A stretch of DNA of 64,000 bases, taken from Escarpia spicata. Its lineage: Eukaryota > Annelida > Polychaeta > Sabellida > Siboglinidae. The stretch spans positions 20,386,002 through 20,450,001 of the forward strand of contig OZ023206.1 of assembly GCA_963995525.1 (NCBI GenBank). Reading direction: 5' to 3'. Positions within the stretch are counted from its first letter, which is position 1. Each line of letters begins with the position of its first letter. A program made the position numbers and the translations under genes. This document shows, piece by piece, positions 45,811-58,171 of this stretch. The notes under the pieces were generated by a model, which was not told the DNA's origin, searched no databases, and was given only the letters and a program-made list of their open reading frames with translations.

Positions 45811-48085
45811 AGCAGGATTCAAGGTAAATATTGAAAGGGGCTTATTGAACTGCAGCTTCAGCACTCTTCTGCTATCGGATGTGATTTTCAAAGACAGGGG
45901 TATGTGCTGTTGGACATTTTTGGTAGAGTATTAGTCACCACTTCGATGTTCAGACATGACATCGAAGACATGGGCTGGCGGGGATAGTGTTGGGGTTATT
46001 TTGCGGTTCAATGGGATTGGTGTTGGAGTTATTTTGTGGTTCAATGAGGTTAGTGTTGGAGACTTTTTGCTGTGCTGTTTCTAAATTATGGCCGGTGCCC
46101 CATGGCTGCTGTTGGACATAACTTCGCAAGATGGCGGGGTTCAGGGTTCTTCCTCAAGATCGCATTATATAAAGCAGTTTCAGGTCAGACTTTGCAACTC
46201 TGAGTAAGTTGTGTACTAATTTTGATAACCCCCTCCTTGCCTCAGCCTGGTCAAATTAATACTTTAAAAATAAATAAGTTTCCAGGTAGAAAGTCATCAT
46301 GCTGTGTATTTGAAGTCTTGTTTATAACATGACACATGTAAATTGACAATCAATCAATCATAAATTTTTAATTCCAACAACCAACAGCACAAATTCTATC
46401 ATTAAATAATACAACACCATTTCCAAAATGTAAACATAAACAGGACAGAGTTGATGGAAAGGAGGTGAACAGAAGTGTGCTACGTATCGTTGGTTCACCT
46501 ACATGCAACCAGCATAGTTGTGTATGATACAAACACAATATGTGACACTAACAATCTAACAAAATTACAAATCCATATGTAAAGCATACAGGGCCTACAA
46601 AATATAATTTACATCTAATATGTTGGTGGAATGGAACTTAAATGTGTTTTAAATGCTTCTGCAGCTAGTAATGCTTTCAAGCAGTGAATGCCACAGTCAG
46701 TGTTGCAGACCAGCTGCTTTGTGACGGTCACATTTTGAGGGTTTTTTGCATGTCTAGGGTTAGCATAAAAATAAGTGGAAGGATAAGACCCCTGCCCTCA
46801 AAATAGACCACATTTTTTGACTTGGTAACTCATTGCTATTAATGTAGTATAATAACATCCGGTGTCTCAAGATGTCAGAGTTGCATACCTAATACAATGT
46901 AGTATACCAGTGTATATCATTACTTATGTTCATTTAGGATATATGCCGACATGTTGATTTGGAGTATTTAATGTGTGCAGAGACATTGTCAATATAATTG
47001 TGCCAGACTTGATGTGATCAACAGTGTTGGTGTGGCATTACAGCTTAACTAAATTGCTACAGTTATTGTTGCTTCAGGGCTGTGTATTAAATAATGTGGG
47101 TCAACCAAAACGAGTGCAGACATCTTGACAAATATGCAAAATAACCTTGGAATCAAATATATACTGCAAATGTAACCTCCTACAGGTGTACATACATGTC
47201 GAAAATATTTGTAAATATATGGTATGTGAATAGTGTCATATTTAACACAATTAGTGATTTTATATATTATATATGCGTCATAGTTTTGGAAGCAAAACCA
47301 GCCTTACATGTGTGCATGTATGCATGTGAAATATTATTTTTACAAGCTTTCTTCATTCATAACATATAATATTTTTACTGATGTTCTACATGTTGTGTAG
47401 ATGCCTTTTTATTAAACAAAATAAAATATAAATTCCCAGTTTCTCATCAGAATGTTGTCAAAAAGTAAATGAGGGGAGTTTGGTTTTTATGAATATATGT
47501 TGATACCCACGGGTATTATCAGCCATCAAAGGGGTTATTCTCAACAATCAACAATGTACAATGTGCACCAAGCATATTTTTTACAACCAGCAAAGACCTA
47601 GACACATTTATTTTGCCTGGTAAAAGTCATAGTGCTCAATTGGGAGACTTGTTTAGAGTAATAACTAGTTTTAAATTATATAAAACAAAGTTTTGCCAGA
47701 CCTGTTTTTAAATGTGCACATTGACAAGAAACTGAACATTTATTTTATTTAGCCTTATGCTGCCATGGGTATGGTGTTTATGTACATGATTATATTCTAG
47801 ATGCGGTGTTTAAGTATAAGATTGTCTTCTTTTGCGACTATAGTTGTCTGAGTACACAGAACTTTGGTTTCTTTTGCCTGTGGCCATCTAAGTAACTAGT
47901 ATATGGCACTGGAGTAGACATCTATTGAACATAAATAACATTCACTACTTATGGACAACAGGTGCACTTTAGGTCATGGTACATTTAATAGCTATTATAT
48001 TATACAACTATTCATATATAGCTATTGACAGTGACATCATTCTACAGCTGAATATTGTCAGTTGACTGCAGTTTGGTTGGATAAA
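45811..48085. other. Intronic/intergenic stretch without a gene
   Basis: No supportable coding or structured repeat. A short related block, TTGGGGTTATTTTGCGGTTC and TTGGAGTTATTTTGTGGTTC, is duplicated at about 45991-46060. Confidence 0.5.
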
Positions 48086-48425
48086 GTTGTAGAGCGCAGT
48101 GGTACACTGGCTAAAGCATCGGATTCAGCTGAGAAAACCTGGGTTCAAATCTAATGCTGTCATTTTGAATTTTGGGCAATTTTGTTCAATATATGTTGCT
48201 CCAGTTCATTCACCTGCATGAATGACTACCCGGCCATAGACAGTGGTGGATATTTCTATATGAATAGTCTTTGTGTGTTAATTGCAGTGTGGCTGAATGC
48301 TTCCCAGAGAAGTCAAGATGGTGTTCGTTTGAACTGATCTACCAGGGAGTGAAGTGTAAAGTTCTCTGAGCAGCCCTAAGGACTAAATACTGCACTATTC
48401 GAGAACTTACCTTCACTTTTCTTTA
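48086..48425 (+). mobile_element. tRNA-derived SINE, near full length
   Basis: Head AGCGCAGTGGTACACTGGCT and B-box-like GGGTTCAAATCT, then the family body (GCTCCAGTTCATTCACCTG, ATTAATTGCAGTGTGGCTG, GAAGTCAAGATGGTGTTCG, AGCCCTAAGGACTAA) and a TTTAC tail. Same family as 12832 and 60443. Confidence 0.85.
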
Positions 48426-49405
48426 AAGTTATATTAATTTATTATAAACTGTCACAATTAGTTTAGACCATCTCTTCGGATTTCTCAGTTCTCTTGAGCT
48501 CAGTATGGTGAATTATTAGTTAAAACTCCATTATTGCCACATACACTGACCGTAAATATGGCCGCCATGTGCAGTGCCCCAAAGACAAAGTCAAACCGGT
48601 TGCATCTGGCCAGCGGTGGTTTCCCCTAAATCACTCTTGGGTATTATTAAATTTGACTGATCTGCCGCCCTATACTATTATTTAGGTGTATATTATAATA
48701 ACATTGATCCATTTACCACCATATGCTGTTATTTGGCACTATATTAATATTGTTATTTGGCACAGAAGAGAGTAGTAAACATTGAAATACTAGCATGGAA
48801 ACAGCTACTTCTATTGAAATAACACCTCAACAGGTTAATTACAACAGGTTTAAAGAAATACAGCTGACCATCTATCGGCATATTTACAATGAGAGTGGTG
48901 TAAACATTGTCATTGACTTTGTATTGTATGACAGAACAACCAGCAATTATATAAATACATTCCTGTGGATTCTGCATGACAATCAGTATAATACAATAAA
49001 CACAAAAACAGTTTGTCCAGGAAAGGACATCTAAGAATATTTCGTCAGTGTCCCTTCTCCCTTGACCAGTTGAAGTTTGTTTGCGAACCTAGATAAAAAC
49101 CCATGTGGAAATGTTGAAAGTACTCTTTTGGTGTTTAAAAAAAGTAGTCATTGTGGTGACATGTTGACCATTCATGTTGAACTAATGTGAAAAAGGCTCA
49201 AAACATTCAATTAATCAAAGTCTGAGGACCTGTTCGCATACAATAGAGGTATGTACTGCTAAAATCCGTGGAAAACTGAGCTCGGTGGCACAACAAAACC
49301 AAAGGATTCGGGCATTCTCACAACCGGTATGCATGCAATTCCAAAGTAACACAAAGTTTAATACATCACGCTCACTCTCTATGTTTTAACGTTAATTCTT
49401 TGCAG
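48426..49405. other. No gene recognised; inferred end of TRPM intron 1
   Basis: A plus-strand frame at 48795-49034 is 79 codons with no motif. The segment ends in the acceptor TTAATTCTTTGCAG (49392-49405). Confidence 0.45.
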
Positions 49406-49620
49406 TTTTAGGTGTCATATGAGCACAGCACAAGTAACCAACAATGGCTGCCACAAGGAGGTCAAAGGTCGATCCCTATGACCAGGGGAGCAGCAAGAGT
49501 TTCTTCTCCCCAAAGCTGGAGATGGCACATGTCCGAGTGCAGAGGCGTTTGAGTGTGTCCCAGTGCTACAGACGGTCAACCATCACACCCAGGGATCGCC
49601 CGGGTGACTCCGGATATAAG
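49406..49620 (+). CDS. TRPM-family channel, first coding exon
   Basis: Acceptor at 49405, 38 bases of leader, then ATG at 49444 in a good context (AACAATGGCT). Encodes 59 residues beginning MAATRRSKVDPYDQGSSKSF, basic and serine-rich, ending before GTGTGTTACT in phase 0. This variable N-terminal tail precedes the TRPM homology region. It is the start of a ten-exon run on the plus strand (to 62202) giving about 490 residues: the cytosolic SLOG-containing N-terminus of a Ca2+-permeable TRPM cation channel. Closest in feel to TRPM2/TRPM8 motifs, but subtype is not settled. Confidence 0.7.
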
Positions 49621-49635
49621 GTGTGTTACTTTCTT

Positions 49636-49769
49636 GTGGAGCGTAGTGGTGTTTATTATCTCTCAACCGAGAGTACCTGGGCTCAAACACTGCAGTGTCG
49701 AACCTTGGGCAAATTCATTCATTTAACATTGCTTCAGTTCACTCAACTGTATGAATGAGTACCTGGCAA
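49636..49769 (+). mobile_element. SINE, 5' half only
   Basis: GGAGCGTAGTGGTGTTTATT, an altered B box (GGGCTCAAACACT) and the CATTGCTTCAGTTCACTCAA block, then the copy stops at GAGTACCTGGCA. It starts 15 bases after the donor of the first TRPM coding exon. Confidence 0.75.
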
Positions 49770-50837
49770 AATATATTTTTAGTTTACCTTTTTATGCTCC
49801 TCCATGAGGAGCATAGACCATCCATGATGACTCTCCAGCACGTACGACTTTGGACAGTTCTCCATCTCCTTCCAGGTGTAGCCGCTCTAGATCTGTATCC
49901 CTTTGCCAGGTGTTTTTTGCCTTCCACTCCTTCTTTTTTCGTGGGGGTCCAAGTCAGAAACTGAGTTATGATATTCATATAAGTTTCGTGCATCTACCTT
50001 AATGACTGTTTATGTTTGGATATTGTATGTTTTTTTGATATTAAAAAAAACTACAACAATTTTTAATTCTACAGTATGTTTTTGTGTCAGTAATGACTGT
50101 ATGAACATGGACACAGGACACGCATAAATAATTCCTTTTTTGTACTTTATATTCTCACTGCTGAGACCTTAATTATTTTTAATTGTCCAAATACAAACAT
50201 TCATTATGGTACTTTATAGGATGGACAGTCGTTAAAGGGAGGTTTTTTTATTCATTTCAAAATCAAATATAGAATCATTATACCGTATAAATGATATGCA
50301 TTCTAACATACTGATTGCCTAAATGTGTTTTAATAAAGCAGCAGCAATGTTTGAATTAAACGGTTAAATGTTTACAAAAATCATCACCCTGTTACTCAAA
50401 TCATGAAATAACTTCAAGTTGAAGACACAACTTAACATGTATTAAACAAACCTGTTTCAAATTTTTTTAATATGTAGTGTTCGTAATACAAGAGTACATA
50501 TATAATTTTATCAAAGGTATATGTCCCACCAACTTGCATTTAATAAACATCAAACATTGTTTGTTGTTTTAATGTTGTACCCACAAAATGAAATTAATTT
50601 GCAAACAGAACATTCAGTGTGTAAACTGAGCCACTGTTGGCCCGTATTGCTCTGAAGTTGACTTATTCCATACTCCAGAGTACTAATTGGGAACGAGTAT
50701 AACTGATTCAGTGAATGCCTTGCTAATAATTAGTAATATTCACCATTCCAGGGGCATGTCTGATCCATTCTGAGTAACAGAACCCACAGTGCAGTTTTAA
50801 AGTACATTTATTATTATTTATTAATGTGAGATTATTG

Positions 50838-51265
50838 CTCGGCAGTACTGATGTCTCTCCCATGTTTGTCGTTGAAGCCTACATCAGTATTATTGAGTTG
50901 ATACACTCTGCTTGCAGAGAGCGTACTGTGACCTCATCTGTTTCATCAGTACTGGTGTCTCTCCCATGTTTGTCGTTGAAGCCTACATCAGTATTATTGA
51001 GTTGATACACCCTGCTTGCAGAGAGTGCACAGTGATCTCATCTGTTTCATCAGTACTGGTGTCTCTCCCATGTTTGTCGTTGAAGCCTACAGCAGTAGTA
51101 TTGAGTTGATACACCCTGCTTGCAGAGAGTGCACAGTGATCTCATCTGTTTCATCAGTACTGGTGTCTCTCCCATGTTTGTCGTTGAAGCCTACATCAGT
51201 ATTATTGAGTTGATACACCCTGCTTGCAGAGAGCGCACAGTGATCTCATCTGTTTCATCAGTGAC
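50838..51265. repeat. 104-bp tandem repeat, about four copies
   Basis: Unit includes CAGTACTGGTGTCTCTCCCA, TGTTTGTCGTTGAAGCCTAC and TTGATACACCCTGCTTGCAG. Copies start at about 50843, 50948, 51052 and 51156 and are more than 95% alike by eye. The repeated ORFs across it are artefacts. It lies in the intron after TRPM coding exon 1. Confidence 0.95.
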
Positions 51266-51779
51266 ACTGTCAAGAGAAAGGAATGTGTGCATTTTGTGCC
51301 AAAGATTGTCGCTAACCCGCAACAGCCAAATGCACCTGTTAAGTAAGTTCATTTATCTTAACAATCAGCCATTGTTGTAATTAATTAAGTAGTTTGTTGG
51401 TGTCTTTAGGTTAGGTTAGAAGTGCCCCCTTAATGTGCTGTTTCAAATTAATTTGTGAAAAAGGAAATACACCCTGTATCCACTATGACACATTAGTTTG
51501 TCTGCAATTGTTTTTAGTTTTGATCAGATCATCAGATGGACTATTAACTTGTTTAATTCTTGCCAACGATCAGTTGCAGTGATTTTAAAAATTGTAATCT
51601 TTATGTGAATGAAATGCGATCATGATACGATTATGCGCATGTTTCTGTGTTGGTGTTGTGACATGATTTGCTCTCTCAGAAACCATATTCATTGGGTTGA
51701 AAGCGAAATGTTGGCCCGACATTAGATGTTGGCCAGTTAGCAGATGTAATGACTGAAACCAATATATTTACATTTCAAT

Positions 51780-52480
51780 AAAATGTAGCACTATTTATAC
51801 CATCACCCTCGCCACCCATTATTCATCACCACTGCCATCATCATCCATTCATCACCCATCATCATTATCACTAACTCCATCACCAGTCCATCATCACCAC
51901 GGTTCAAATTTAGTGGGGACCACTGGCCCCTAGTTTCACTGCTGGGCCCCTAATTGTTCCAAGTCTTAGGGCCCATTTGGCCAATTAAAATTTAAGCATT
52001 TATTCCCTATCGTGACATATTTGATCTGATTAAGATTATGACATGTACACTGAGTACACAATCTGCAGCAGGTATAAAACGGAGCCACCACACAAACTAT
52101 CCAACATGACAGGAAGAAAGCAGTCATATGATTGGCCTGTTCTGCCATTTACAACAGTATAGACCAATGAAAACCTTTGTATTATTTTTATCACAGATCA
52201 AGCGCTAATTATGGTGTTGTGTCAACAAAGTCTGGCTCCGTGATTGGGGAAGGATAAGCATTGATGAGTCGCAATTTGTGTAGACATAGATTCAATTTAG
52301 GCCCATTATTGATCCCTGTATTTGTGTTGACAAGGCAACGACTTCATTCCAGGAGTTGATCACCATCACAACACATCGCCACATTGATCATCACCACTAT
52401 CATCACCAATGACTCGCCATACGTCAGTGCTACTATTGCCATCCACCATCACTATTACCCCTGTTCATCATCACCCATCA
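51780..52480. repeat. Scattered CATCAC-rich simple sequence
   Basis: Imperfect CATCACCA repeats at 51795-51900 and 52360-52480 in the same intron, separated by unique sequence. No gene is seen between. Confidence 0.7.
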
Positions 52481-52491
52481 ACACATTTCAG

Positions 52492-52584
52492 TTTCTTAAA
52501 TGCCCTGATATAGGTGTCACTGTGGGGAAGTGCCTGAGAGACACATCAAGGGAAGCCTGGGAATTCCAGAGTTTTTCCAAAAAG
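52492..52584 (+). CDS. TRPM-family channel, candidate coding exon 2
   Basis: Follows ACACATTTCAG and ends before GTAAAC; 93 bp, phase 0 on both sides. Encodes FLKCPDIGVTVGKCLRDTSR and EAWEFQSFSKK. It joins exon 1 in frame. Identity to known TRPM segments is weak here, where the family is variable. The next exon's best acceptor is out of phase with it, so a microexon, another acceptor or a wrong exon call is possible. Confidence 0.45.
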
Positions 52585-53082
52585 GTAAACAAAAGCGCCA
52601 CTAATCAGACATCAAATCAGCACTGATATTTATAATGCACTAATAACAAGATTGTTTGTGTCATGTCCCAAACTTGGTGATTCTAGCCCATATGTAAGTA
52701 TCTAGGTGCAAGGTGTTTGTATTAAAAATGTTGCTGTTCTTTAAACGCAGGTTTTCTCAGTTTTAACACATTCCACAAAACGATGGTCAATCTATTATAT
52801 CTATGCCAATATTTCAGTAAGGATGGACTATTATATATACCACATAACAGTTAGGCTCATTGGCTTTATAATGGCCGAGGTATTTCATCTTGATTTCATA
52901 ACAACATCTGATTGATTTTATGAGAATCATCAGTGCCCTTCATTATCATTTGTATAATAAATTCACGCTGCTGGGATGTTAATTGTAAATAACAGAAAAA
53001 CAAAAACAAAATTTCTACTATTATTAATTAATATTTGGACCAAAAATTGTAAGTTTTTGTTTTGCCTTATGCAGGAGTTCAG

Positions 53083-53223
53083 GTTGTTGCAAATGACCTG
53101 AACACGGGGAAAATGTCAACAGAAGAATGGAAAGCTGAGACTGACATTCGGAAGTTCCCTACGGATGCATTTGGGAAGATTGAATTCGTGAATGAATGTT
53201 TAGGTGGCAGAAAACCTTCCAAG
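53083..53223 (+). CDS. TRPM-family channel, coding exon 3 (start uncertain)
   Basis: Encodes VVANDLNTGKMSTEEWKAET, DIRKFPTDAFGKIEFVNECL and GGRKPSK, then donor GTAATA. PTDAFGxIxF is a TRPM signature just before the SLOG domain. The strongest-looking acceptor (TTATGCAG, exon from 53075) leaves the exon one base out of phase with exon 2; the AG at 53081-53082 restores phase 0, so I use 53083. End phase is 0. Confidence 0.7.
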
Positions 53224-53235
53224 GTAATAGTGATA

Positions 53236-53857
<622 letters not shown>

Positions 53858-53946
53858 TGTTTATGGGATCGTACCAAAATATTTGTCCTTTAGCCACACA
53901 CCCTTAGGGGTGGTCATATAATTTTGCAAACTTCGCCCTGGTTGAA

Positions 53947-54402
53947 TAAAGGGGTCAGCACACTGTTGGTTTTCCCATAGATGACCATGTTAATGTTTTG
54001 TCTGATTATAAGAAAACATGACCTATAAAATGTCTTAAACTTCTCACCTGCTGTTATCATCATCTCATTGACATGCTGATAGATTATAAAAAAAATTGCT
54101 TCTAGTACTTCTAGCTCTCGTAAAATGCCTGTATGTGTGACACCCGTCAATATTTACAAATGCCGCCAAGAATTACTCCGCAAACAGGTCACACAGGCAA
54201 ATTGCTGCCAAATATCTTTCCGCTTATTCAAATCATCTAGAAATCCACCATTTTACAGTCAACACCTTCTACAATCACACATGAACATCTCCCTACTCAA
54301 ATGCACTTACGTCACAGCATGTGAATTTTGTAAAAAAATTATTTCTAAAAAATACACTGCATTGCAATGGACAGGAAGTCTAACTAGAACATGACCCCTA
54401 AA
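53947..54402. mobile_element. MITE family 1, copy 2 (opposite orientation)
   Basis: TAAA at 53947 followed by GGGGTCAGCACACTGTTGG, and at the far end CATGACCCC followed by TAAA at 54399. Reverse-complemented it matches 18281-18739, for example ATGACCATGTTAATGTTTTG, TCTCACCTGCTGTTATCATC and GACACCCGTCAATATTTAC. The right TIR has diverged. TAAA on both sides is a one-base variant of TTAA. It lies in the TRPM intron between exons 3 and 4. Confidence 0.8.
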
Positions 54403-54416
54403 ACCTAGTCAGATGT

Positions 54417-54530
54417 GTAATACAGCCACCTCTGTAATACAGCCACCTCTATAATACAGTCACCTCTGTAATACAGACACCTCTGTAATACAGCCACATC
54501 TGTAATACAGCCACCTCATAATTAAGGTCA
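54417..54530. repeat. 17-bp tandem repeat
   Basis: About six copies of AATACAGCCACCTCTGT with small changes. Confidence 0.9.
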
Positions 54531-55073
54531 CACTAGGATTGTCCAAAATTATTTCTGTAGCAGTAAAGTATAGGAAGTTAGTTTTGTTAATATGATCACC
54601 TCTCCATTAGGGTCACTTTGGCCAAATTCCATGGACGACCTTAATACAGAGGTTCCACCATACTACCATTCATGGGCTTAGCCAGAGACCCGCCTGTCAG
54701 TCTTCAAGACTGACAGATGACCGGCCAAGACGGGTAGGTACAACTGACGAGACTGGTGGAATTTAAAGGGGGCCAACTGGCCAGTAGATTAACTGATAGT
54801 TCCATGTCTAGGGGCCCTTATTATTGACTATCACTGGCACAACTACCGGGTAATAGTGAAACAAATCTAATGGGTCAGTATTAATTAGTTAAATGGCACA
54901 AATTACACTGGTTTGCACTGAAAAAAATTAACTTGCCAAAATGGCTGTGATTGATGTGAATGCCTTCCACACAAGCTATCCGCCTGCTAAAAAGCACACT
55001 TTCGATTAATTCAAGACTGGCAAGAAATTATTTCTGACTAAGGGCCTGCTACCATTTCCTCCATTCTTGGCAG

Positions 55074-55238
55074 TACTTGCGTCTGACGGATGACACCCCG
55101 ATTGAGGACACCATGGAGATGTTGATGAAACACTGGCACATGACGGGTGCTAACCTCGTCATCACTGTCATTGGAGGGGCAAAGAACTTCAATCTGGACG
55201 GAAAGAAGAAAGAAGTGTTCAACAGAGGCCTCGTAACT
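55074..55238 (+). CDS. TRPM-family channel, coding exon 4 (SLOG)
   Basis: After CATTCTTGGCAG, before GTAAGT; 165 bp, phase 0/0. Encodes YLRLTDDTPIEDTMEMLMKH, WHMTGANLVITVIGGAKNFN and LDGKKKEVFNRGLVT. The run L(V/I)I(T/S)V.GGAKNF is one of the most conserved TRPM sequences, forming the first strand and loop of the nucleotide-binding SLOG fold. Confident identification of the family rests mainly on this exon and the next. Confidence 0.9.
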
Positions 55239-55479
55239 GTAAGTTCCCTCATTTGAACATGTCGGTTTGTGAGGTTTTTTCGAGGTTGGTTTCCTCTGGA
55301 TTGTGTTTAACCTGACAACTCCTGGTTCTTTGTGTTGATGGTTGTAAGTCATTATAAAACATGAAGTTTACAGATAATTAATATCTTGTTTGCATGGTTA
55401 AGATCAAATTAAAATAAACTCTGGGGTTGGAATTGGGGGAAGACCTATTTATGTAATAATATGTAATGTGGTTAGGTTG

Positions 55480-55690
55480 TTCTACTCTGAACTAAGAGGT
55501 TTGGGATTTGAATCCCGGTTATAGACAGTGATCAATATAAATGAATACGTAGTCTTTGCGGAATAATTGTAAGTCTTCCCAGAGACGTTAAGATGGTGTT
55601 TGATTGATTAGTTCTACCAGGGAGCAAAATCTAAAGCAGTTCTAAAGACTGGATGATGCATTATATAACAACTTACCTATTTTACCTGTT
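55480..55690 (+). mobile_element. SINE, diverged copy
   Basis: Has a B-box-like GGGATTTGAATCCCGG and the body blocks AAGTCTTCCCAGAGACG, AAGATGGTGTTTGATTG and CTAAAGACTGGATG, with a deletion between the box and the body. Ends in a TTTACCTGTTTTA tail. Confidence 0.7.
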
Positions 55691-55699
55691 TTAATGCTG

Positions 55700-56265
55700 A
55701 GTAACATGTGACCCACGACAGTGAAACGGGTATTAAGTCACACAGGCCTATTCTACACATGAGCCCAAAATAGCTGTCTGTTGTCATGTGACCCGCCACA
55801 GTGAAACAGGTATTAAGTCACAAAGGCATATTCTGCACATGGGCCAAAAATAGCTGTCTGGGTCATGCGATCCACCACAGTGAAACAGGTATTAAGTTAC
55901 AAAGGCCTATTTTGCACATGAGCCCAAAATAGCTGTCTGGGTCATGCGATCCACCACAGTGAAACGGTATTAAGTTACAAAGGCCTATTTTGCACATGAG
56001 CCCAAAATAGCTGCCTGGGTCATGTGACCCGCCACAGTGAAACAGGTATTAAGTCACACAGGCATATTCTGCACATGGGCCAAAAATAGCTGTCTGGGTC
56101 ATGTGACCCACCACAGTGAAACGAGTATTAAGTTACAAAGGCCTATTTCGCACATGAGCCAAAAATAGCTGTCTGGGTCATGTGACCCGCCACAGTGAAA
56201 GAGGTATTAGGTTACAACGGCCTATTCTGCACATGAGCCCAAAATAGCTGTCTGGGTCATGTCCA
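55700..56265. repeat. 79-bp tandem repeat, seven copies
   Basis: Unit includes CATGTGACCCGCCACAGTGA, AACAGGTATTAAGTCACA and GCACATGAGCCCAAAATAGC. Copies begin at about 55706, 55784, 55863, 55942, 56020, 56099 and 56178. Two units carry GCGATCC instead of GTGACCC, probably through local duplication. In the intron after exon 4. Confidence 0.95.
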
Positions 56266-56679
56266 ATCAATTTTTTGATTTTCCCATAGATGTATGCCTA
56301 TAATAATCGTATCTTTCAATGTCCTGTTTATATTCCTCGACAAATAATCCTAAACTAATAAAATACATTCATTTACGAACCCATAGATTAAAAACAATAG
56401 ACGTTATCAGTCAAAATCACATCGTTTCTCAAAACATCAATTTTAAAAGCTCACTTCAAATTTAGCAATAAATCAAAAACTACTGAATGTGTTTTAACAA
56501 ATAAAGTATTGTTTTAACAAATAAAGTATCGCTTTAAAGTTTATAATCTGTGGAATCCAAAAATGTACATGGCCGCATTTTACAGTTTTGCAACCTAATA
56601 TCCACATTGCTGCGGCAAGTCACATATAAGAACTTACCTTTAAAACTTACCGTTTTAAAGTGTGTGCTATCCACTGTAG

Positions 56680-56877
56680 GCCGCTCGGACAACGAAGGCA
56701 TGGATCATCACGTCGGGATGTAATATGGGAGTGATGAAAGCAGTGGGGGATGCCGTCCAGGAGGGACAGAGCTACAGCTGGGACAAGGCAGGCATGACGC
56801 ACACTCTCCGCTGCATTGGTATCGCCCCCTGGGGGTACATCGAGAGACGACAGACGCTCGTCAGCAAGGACGGACAT
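56680..56877 (+). CDS. TRPM-family channel, coding exon 5 (SLOG)
   Basis: After ATCCACTGTAG, before GTACGT; 198 bp, phase 0/0. Encodes AARTTKAWIITSGCNMGVMK, AVGDAVQEGQSYSWDKAGMT, HTLRCIGIAPWGYIERRQTL and VSKDGH. A.TT.AWI.T.G...GVMK and C(I)GIA.WG.(I/V).R are hallmark TRPM motifs. The usual GG(S/T)H before GVMK is SGCN here, so the canonical His is replaced by Asn. Confidence 0.9.
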
Positions 56878-57469
56878 GTACGTACATTGATGTGACATTT
56901 TAACAGGATTTAATAAGGTTTAACATGGTTTAACAAGGTTAAAAGGATTTAACAAGATTTAATAGACTTATATAACCACATTAAACAAATTAGCCACATT
57001 AAACAAAATCTTACCGCATTCAACACAGTTCCACACAGTTTAACAAGATGTTCCAAGATTTAATAATGCAGCAGCTTCGTAATCGTCTTTGACGCTGACA
57101 ATACAGCACCGTCTGTTATCTGTCTGCTGTGCGTTTGTTTAACGACCGAATAGGTCCGTTTGGAGTTGCAAAGGTGTCTTGATTATGAATGATAAAACAA
57201 TGTGTTTTGTAAACTGCATTATCGTGTTATTTTACTGGCATGACTGGGTGATAATAGGCTTCCCAAAATATCCCCTGGCGCCTCTGGTGGATAATATAAA
57301 ACTTAGGGGGGATAATCTAAATTAAGAGTTCGAATGTTGAACTCTGTTGGCATTCACAACAGTGCTTGTTCTATCAAAATCAGCAAATATTAAAAGAAGA
57401 TTCATAATATATTTTACTAAGAATAATATATTTTACTAAGAATTATTTATATATATATGAAGGGTTTCA

Positions 57470-57970
57470 TGGCAAGATGCAATAGATCCATTTTCTTCAT
57501 TTTGAGAAAAGTCACTTTTGTGTTTCAACCTCAAAGTTTAAACAAAAACTTGTAAATAAAGTTGGTGGTATATTAAGATTCCAAAATCATAGAGAATGGT
57601 AGCAACATCAGAAATATTAGATTTGTTACGTAAAAGGGATATTAAATTATTTTGTTATCAAAACATCCTCTATCTGTGCAGTGAGCACCGTCACTCGGAG
57701 TAGCTTCACTTGCGGCAAGGTGGTGCTGATTGGCTGAAAATGGATATATATCACGTTTTGATTAAAAAGTCATATGTCGCTTATCACGTTTTGAAAACAA
57801 ACGCTCTTTTCTGCATGTCGTTTAATGGGGATTTATCGCGTTTTTGTATAAATTATATAGTACCCTAGCTCAACACGTGCTTAAAAATTGGTTCATCCTG
57901 GTTTGGGCGAAATTTCTGAAATGGCATTTATCGCGTTTTGCCCTGAAGTCCATCATATGTATATATGTAT
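57470..57970. repeat. Interspersed repeat D, copy 1
   Basis: Matches 61395-61860 in the same orientation: ATAGATCCATTTTCTTCATT, TTTGAGAAAA, TTTTGTTATCAAAAC, GATTGG(C/T)TGAAAATGGA, TTTAATGGGGAT and CCTAGCTCAACAC occur in order. A CGCGTTTTG-like motif recurs within it. Non-coding; in the intron before exon 6. Confidence 0.8.
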
Positions 57971-57981
57971 CTGTGCTGTAG

Positions 57982-58171
57982 GGCTGCTGGAATGCGACGT
58001 ACAAGGCGAACCACATCATCCGCCACTTCCATCCCGTCTCCCTCAACCCCAGTCACACCCACTTCCTCCTTGTAGATGACGGCTACAGGGGGCGTTATGG
58101 AGGCGTCGCCGACTTCCGCGCCAAACTGGAGCGCAAGATATCCCTGCCCACCACCGCAGCCCCGGGAGCAG
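57982..58171 (+). CDS. TRPM-family channel, coding exon 6 (SLOG)
   Basis: After TCTGTGCTGTAG, before GTTAGG; 190 bp, phase 0 in, phase 1 out. Encodes GCWNATYKANHIIRHFHPVS, LNPSHTHFLLVDDGYRGRYG, GVADFRAKLERKISLPTTAA and PGA. L...H(T/S)HF(L/I)LVDDG..G.YG....R..LE..I matches the family precisely. Confidence 0.9.

Noticed and set aside
48795..49034. 79-codon plus-strand ORF before the TRPM start
   Set aside because: No family motif, AT-rich codon use, and an overlapping minus-strand ORF of similar length.
50912..51380. Three nearly identical tandem ORFs
   Set aside because: They are frames through the 104-bp tandem repeat and recur because the DNA repeats; no conserved protein.
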